This document shows positions 61,565-64,000 of a stretch of 64,000 nt of DNA, in pieces. The DNA comes from Prevotella sp. GTDB taxonomy: Bacteria > Bacteroidota > Bacteroidia > Bacteroidales > Bacteroidaceae. Position numbers and translations under genes: made by a program. The notes beneath the pieces are model-generated. The model saw only the letters and a program-made list of their open reading frames with translations, was not told the DNA's origin and did not search any database. The DNA lies in NCBI GenBank assembly GCA_015060485.1, contig SUYI01000002.1, positions 156,391 through 220,390 on the forward strand, read 5' to 3'. Position 1 is the first letter of the stretch. Every line of letters starts with the position of its first letter.

Positions 61565-62779
61565 TCAGAACATTTGGGCGACGCGGCGTATGCCTGCTAC
61601 GAGTGTATCGATTTCTTCCTTGGAATTATAGAGGGCGAAGGAGGCGCGGACGGTGCCGCTGATGCCCAGGCGGTCCATCAGGGGCTGGGCGCAATGATGA
61701 CCTGTGCGGACGGCAATGCCCAGACGGTCGAGCAGGGTGCCCATGTCCAGATGATGGATGTCGCCAACGAGGAACGAAACGACGGCATCCTTGTGCTCTG
61801 ATGTTCCAAAAAGCCTCATTCCATCGATATCATTGAGCTGCTCCATGCAGTAACGGGTCAACTCCTGTTCGTGGGCTTTGATGGCGTCCAGTCCAATGGA
61901 GTTGATATAGTCGATGGCTGTGGCCAGCCCGTGGGTGGCAACGTAGTCGGGAGTGCCCGCCTCAAACTTAAATGGCAGGCGCTCGAAGGTGGTTTTCTCC
62001 CAGGTTACCTTGTCAATCATTTCTCCACCTCCCTGGTAGGGTGGCAACTTCTCGAGCCACTCTTCTTTTCCGTAGAGTACGCCAATGCCCGTCGGACCAT
62101 ACATCTTATGTCCGCTGAAAGCGAAAAAGTCGCAATCCATCGACTGTACGTCTATCTTGAAATGCGGGGCACTCTGTGCTCCGTCAACCAGTACGGGAAT
62201 GCTGTGCTCGTGGGCAATCTGAACAATCTTCTCTACGGGATTCACCGTTCCCAGTACATTGCTGACGTGGGCCACACTGATGATTTTTGTCTTTTCAGTA
62301 ATCATCGGCTCCAACATGTCCAAACACAAAACACCATCATCGGAAATCGGCAGATGTTTCACAATGACACCCCGCTTCATGGCTTGCAGTTGCCAAGAAA
62401 CGATGTTCGAATGGTGTTCCATATCGGTAACGATGACTTCGTCGCCGGCCTGCATCTGACTCTCGCAGAACGATGTGGCAATAAGATTGATGGCCTCCGT
62501 GGTGCCGCGCGTGAAAACGATTTCTTCAGTCTTATTGGCGTTGATAAACTGACGTACTTTCTCGCGGGCTGCTTCATGCAGATCGGTGGCCTGTTGCGAG
62601 AGGTAGTGAACCCCACGATGCACATTGGCATTCACGTTCAGGTACTCGTCACGCATGGCATCAAGGACACACAGCGGCTTTTGTGTAGTAGCCGCATTGT
62701 CCAGATAGACCAGCGGCTTACCATATACCTCCCTCGACAAGATAGGAAAGTCGGCTCTTATTTTCTTGATATCGTACAT
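61565..62779 (-). CDS. sufS: cysteine desulfurase SufS
   Basis: A 404-residue PLP-dependent cysteine desulfurase that supplies sulfur to the SUF scaffold. PLP-binding Lys is K225 in FSGHKMYGPTG, and the catalytic Cys is C363 in RTGHHCAQPL. VYLDNAATTQKP and EHHSNIVSWQ are family hallmarks. The start at MYDIKKIRADF (62779) is preferred over ATGs at 62782 and 62803. It has its own promoter and lies inverted, about 37 kb from sufD, whereas the usual order in Bacteroidales is sufB-sufC-sufD-sufS. Confidence 0.96.
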   Translation of the reverse strand: MYDIKKIRADFPILSREVYGKPLVYLDNAATTQKPLCVLDAMRDEYLNVNANVHRGVHYLSQQATDLHEAAREKVRQFINANKTEEIVFTRGTTEAINLIATSFCESQMQAGDEVIVTDMEHHSNIVSWQLQAMKRGVIVKHLPISDDGVLCLDMLEPMITEKTKIISVAHVSNVLGTVNPVEKIVQIAHEHSIPVLVDGAQSAPHFKIDVQSMDCDFFAFSGHKMYGPTGIGVLYGKEEWLEKLPPYQGGGEMIDKVTWEKTTFERLPFKFEAGTPDYVATHGLATAIDYINSIGLDAIKAHEQELTRYCMEQLNDIDGMRLFGTSEHKDAVVSFLVGDIHHLDMGTLLDRLGIAVRTGHHCAQPLMDRLGISGTVRASFALYNSKEEIDTLVAGIRRVAQMF

Positions 62780-62800
62780 CATTATATTTATATTTTGCTG

Positions 62801-62832
62801 CAAAGGTACGCAAAAGCGAGAGAAAAGCCAAA
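62801..62832 (-). promoter_or_regulatory. sufS promoter
   Basis: Minus strand: TTTG (62829-62832), a 20-nt spacer, and TACCTTTG (62801-62808), 21 bp before the preferred ATG. The -7 box lying at 62801-62808 also argues against a start at 62803. Confidence 0.88.
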
Positions 62833-62864
62833 TTTATTTTAAAATAATATAAATGAATGCAACT

Positions 62865-62898
62865 TTTGGTCGAAATCTACATCTAATCACTAACTTTG
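62865..62898 (+). promoter_or_regulatory. promoter of OmpA-family lipoprotein gene
   Basis: TTTG (62865-62868) and TAACTTTG (62891-62898), with a 22-nt spacer (or TTGG with 21). It is 34 bp before the ATG and back to back with the sufS promoter. Confidence 0.75.
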
Positions 62899-62932
62899 CA
62901 GTCGCTTTAGTATTAATTTAAAACAGATAATA

Positions 62933-63766
62933 ATGAAGAAGAGTATTTTTATGATTTCGCTGGTGTCGGTAATGCTGATGTCCAGTTGTGCTAGTAAGAA
63001 ACCTCTGTTGGAATGTCAGGAAGAGAATAAGGCTTTGCAGGCTAACTATCAGAACACGAAGGAGCAGTTGGCCGCATCAACAACCCGTGTGGCTGCTCTT
63101 GAGGAACAGATTGCAGAACTTCGTAAGACCAATGCCACCTTACAGGCGTCGCTCGACAAGAGTCTGACGAATACCAGTCAGAACAATGTCAGTATTGAGA
63201 AACTGGTTGACCAGATCAATGAGTCAAACAAGTACATCCGTCATTTGGTAGAGGTAAAGTCGAAGAGTGACTCTCTGAATATGGTTCTTACCAACAATTT
63301 GACCCGTTCGCTTTCGAAGGAAGAGCTGAAGGAGGTTGACGTACAGGTGCTGAAAGGCGTGGTATACATCTCGTTGGCTGATAATATGCTTTACGAAAGC
63401 GGTACCTATACCATCAACAAGCGTGCCTCTGAGACATTGTCAAAGATTGCAAAAATCATCAAGGACTATAAGGATTACGATGTGCTGATTGAGGGTAACA
63501 CCGACGACGTGCCCATCAAGCGTGAGAACATCCGCAACAACTGGGACCTCTCTTGTCTGCGCGCCTCGAGTGTCGTACAGGCTTTGCAGAACGACTATGG
63601 TGTGGATCCCAAACGTTTGACAGCCGGTGGTCGTGGCGAGTATAATCCTCTGCAGCCTAATACTACCGAAGTGGGCAAACAGCGTAACCGCCGTACACAG
63701 ATTATCATTACTCCGAAACTGGATGAATTCATGGATCTGATAGGTCAAGCACCTGAATCTGAATAA
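62933..63766 (+). CDS. OmpA-family peptidoglycan-binding lipoprotein
   Basis: A 277-residue lipoprotein (lipobox MSSCASKK, Cys 19). Residues about 30-115 are a coiled coil with heptad pattern (ALEEQIAELRKTNATLQASL). Residues about 145-262 form the OmpA C-terminal domain (LIEGNTDDVPIKRENIRNNW, LRASSVVQAL, GRGEYNPLQPN, NRRTQIII), which binds peptidoglycan. It links the outer membrane to the cell wall. A strong terminator follows. Confidence 0.93.
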   Translation: MKKSIFMISLVSVMLMSSCASKKPLLECQEENKALQANYQNTKEQLAASTTRVAALEEQIAELRKTNATLQASLDKSLTNTSQNNVSIEKLVDQINESNKYIRHLVEVKSKSDSLNMVLTNNLTRSLSKEELKEVDVQVLKGVVYISLADNMLYESGTYTINKRASETLSKIAKIIKDYKDYDVLIEGNTDDVPIKRENIRNNWDLSCLRASSVVQALQNDYGVDPKRLTAGGRGEYNPLQPNTTEVGKQRNRRTQIIITPKLDEFMDLIGQAPESE

Positions 63767-63786
63767 TATAATAAGGTATATGATAT

Positions 63787-63825
63787 TGGAGATTTGATTT
63801 ATGTCAAGTCTCCATTTTTTTTTTT
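63787..63825 (+). terminator. terminator of OmpA-family gene
   Basis: TGGAGAT-TTGA pairs with TCAAG-TCTCCA around TTTATG, followed by a run of eleven T. Confidence 0.85.
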
Positions 63826-63855
63826 GTGCAAAATATACATTTCCATCTCAAAAAA

Positions 63856-64000
63856 TTTGGTGGAATGAAAAATTAGTCGTACCTTTGCATCCGCTTTCAG
63901 GGAGAGTCCTGTAAAGCAACCCCAAGAGAGTTCTTTGAAAGACTTACATAGACAGAGAAAGAAGTAGTACAAGAAGCGAGTATATATAATATATATGTAC
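63856..64000 (+). promoter_or_regulatory. strong promoter and probable rRNA operon leader at window edge
   Basis: TTTG (63856-63859), a 20-nt spacer, and TACCTTTG (63880-63887) form a consensus promoter. No gene start follows. The leader carries GAGAGTTCTTTGAAAGACTT and AGAAGTAGTACAAGAAGCGA, which from memory resemble the stretch before 16S rRNA genes in Prevotella. The 16S gene itself would lie beyond the window. Confidence 0.5.

Noticed and set aside
1..64000. tRNA genes
   Set aside because: I looked through the intergenic gaps for cloverleaf-like sequence with a T-loop and CCA end and saw none; a tRNAscan-SE run would settle it.

Overview
The window is a piece of a Bacteroidales chromosome, most likely Prevotellaceae (gut or rumen Prevotella in the broad sense). 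Three things point there. Intergenic regions repeatedly carry the Bacteroidetes promoter pair TTTG - about 20 nt - TAnnTTTG. The gene families are typical of the group: FISUMP surface lipoprotein, C10 protease with BspA-type repeats, DUF4143 ATPases, DUF3826, DUF3109, and GH95/GH106/GH2 enzymes. The order rimP-nusA-infB-suf is also the Bacteroidales one. This is inference from the sequence; no database was searched.

Layout. 1-3.1 kb: two tandem large secreted proteins with regulatory-like and plug-like domains, the first cut by the window edge. 3.2-4.1 kb: two small hypotheticals. 4.2-8.1 kb: a GH95 alpha-L-fucosidase/galactosidase and a fucose-isomerase-type enzyme. 8.1-14.4 kb: rimP, nusA, infB and sufB. 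14.4-22 kb: an insertion-rich stretch holding a Kelch-AraC membrane regulator, two DUF4143 ATPase cassettes that are each bounded by direct repeats, a 49-aa small protein and a FISUMP lipoprotein. 22.2-24.5 kb: sufC and sufD. 24.5-34.7 kb: a four-gene CAZyme operon (GH2, GH106, SASA-type esterase, GH2). 34.8-37.3 kb: a TlpA-like lipoprotein, ung and a DUF3109 gene. 37.3-47.3 kb: a second GH95, rubrerythrin, a FucP-type transporter and a pectin-type trio (PL1-like lyase, DUF3826, beta-helix/DUF6298-like). 47.4-50.6 kb: an MNT/HEPN toxin-antitoxin pair, a strikingly structured RNA element, and an AT-rich group of small secreted proteins. 50.7-54 kb: a HU-winged-helix protein with repeats in its leader, an outer-membrane barrel, an ECF sigma factor with a stub partner, and rnhB. 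54-59.2 kb: a 1560-residue C10 protease fusion with a translationally coupled small secreted partner. 59.3-62.8 kb: a second Kelch-AraC regulator and sufS, both on the minus strand. 62.9-64 kb: an OmpA-type lipoprotein and what looks like an rRNA operon leader at the right edge.

How the genes work together. GH95, GH2, GH106, the esterase, the lyase, the fucose isomerase and the FucP transporter suggest breakdown of a fucose/galactose/rhamnose-bearing, acetylated pectic polysaccharide such as rhamnogalacturonan. No SusC/SusD pair is present here. The SUF iron-sulfur genes, usually contiguous in Bacteroidales, are split into sufB, sufCD and sufS, with more than 45 kb of other DNA between the first and last and with sufS inverted.

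Main points for follow-up: (1) a multi-helix RNA at 48.26-48.43 kb with mutually exclusive antiterminator-like and terminator-like pairings; (2) a copy of the sufC promoter plus its first 17 codons fused in frame to the second Kelch-AraC gene, forming an inverted repeat with sufC itself; (3) DUF4143 ATPase genes that look like inserted cassettes, one separating an AraC-type gene from its own terminator; (4) a REP-like palindrome inserted in frame in infB; (5) many short repeat-derived in-frame insertions in secreted carbohydrate enzymes.
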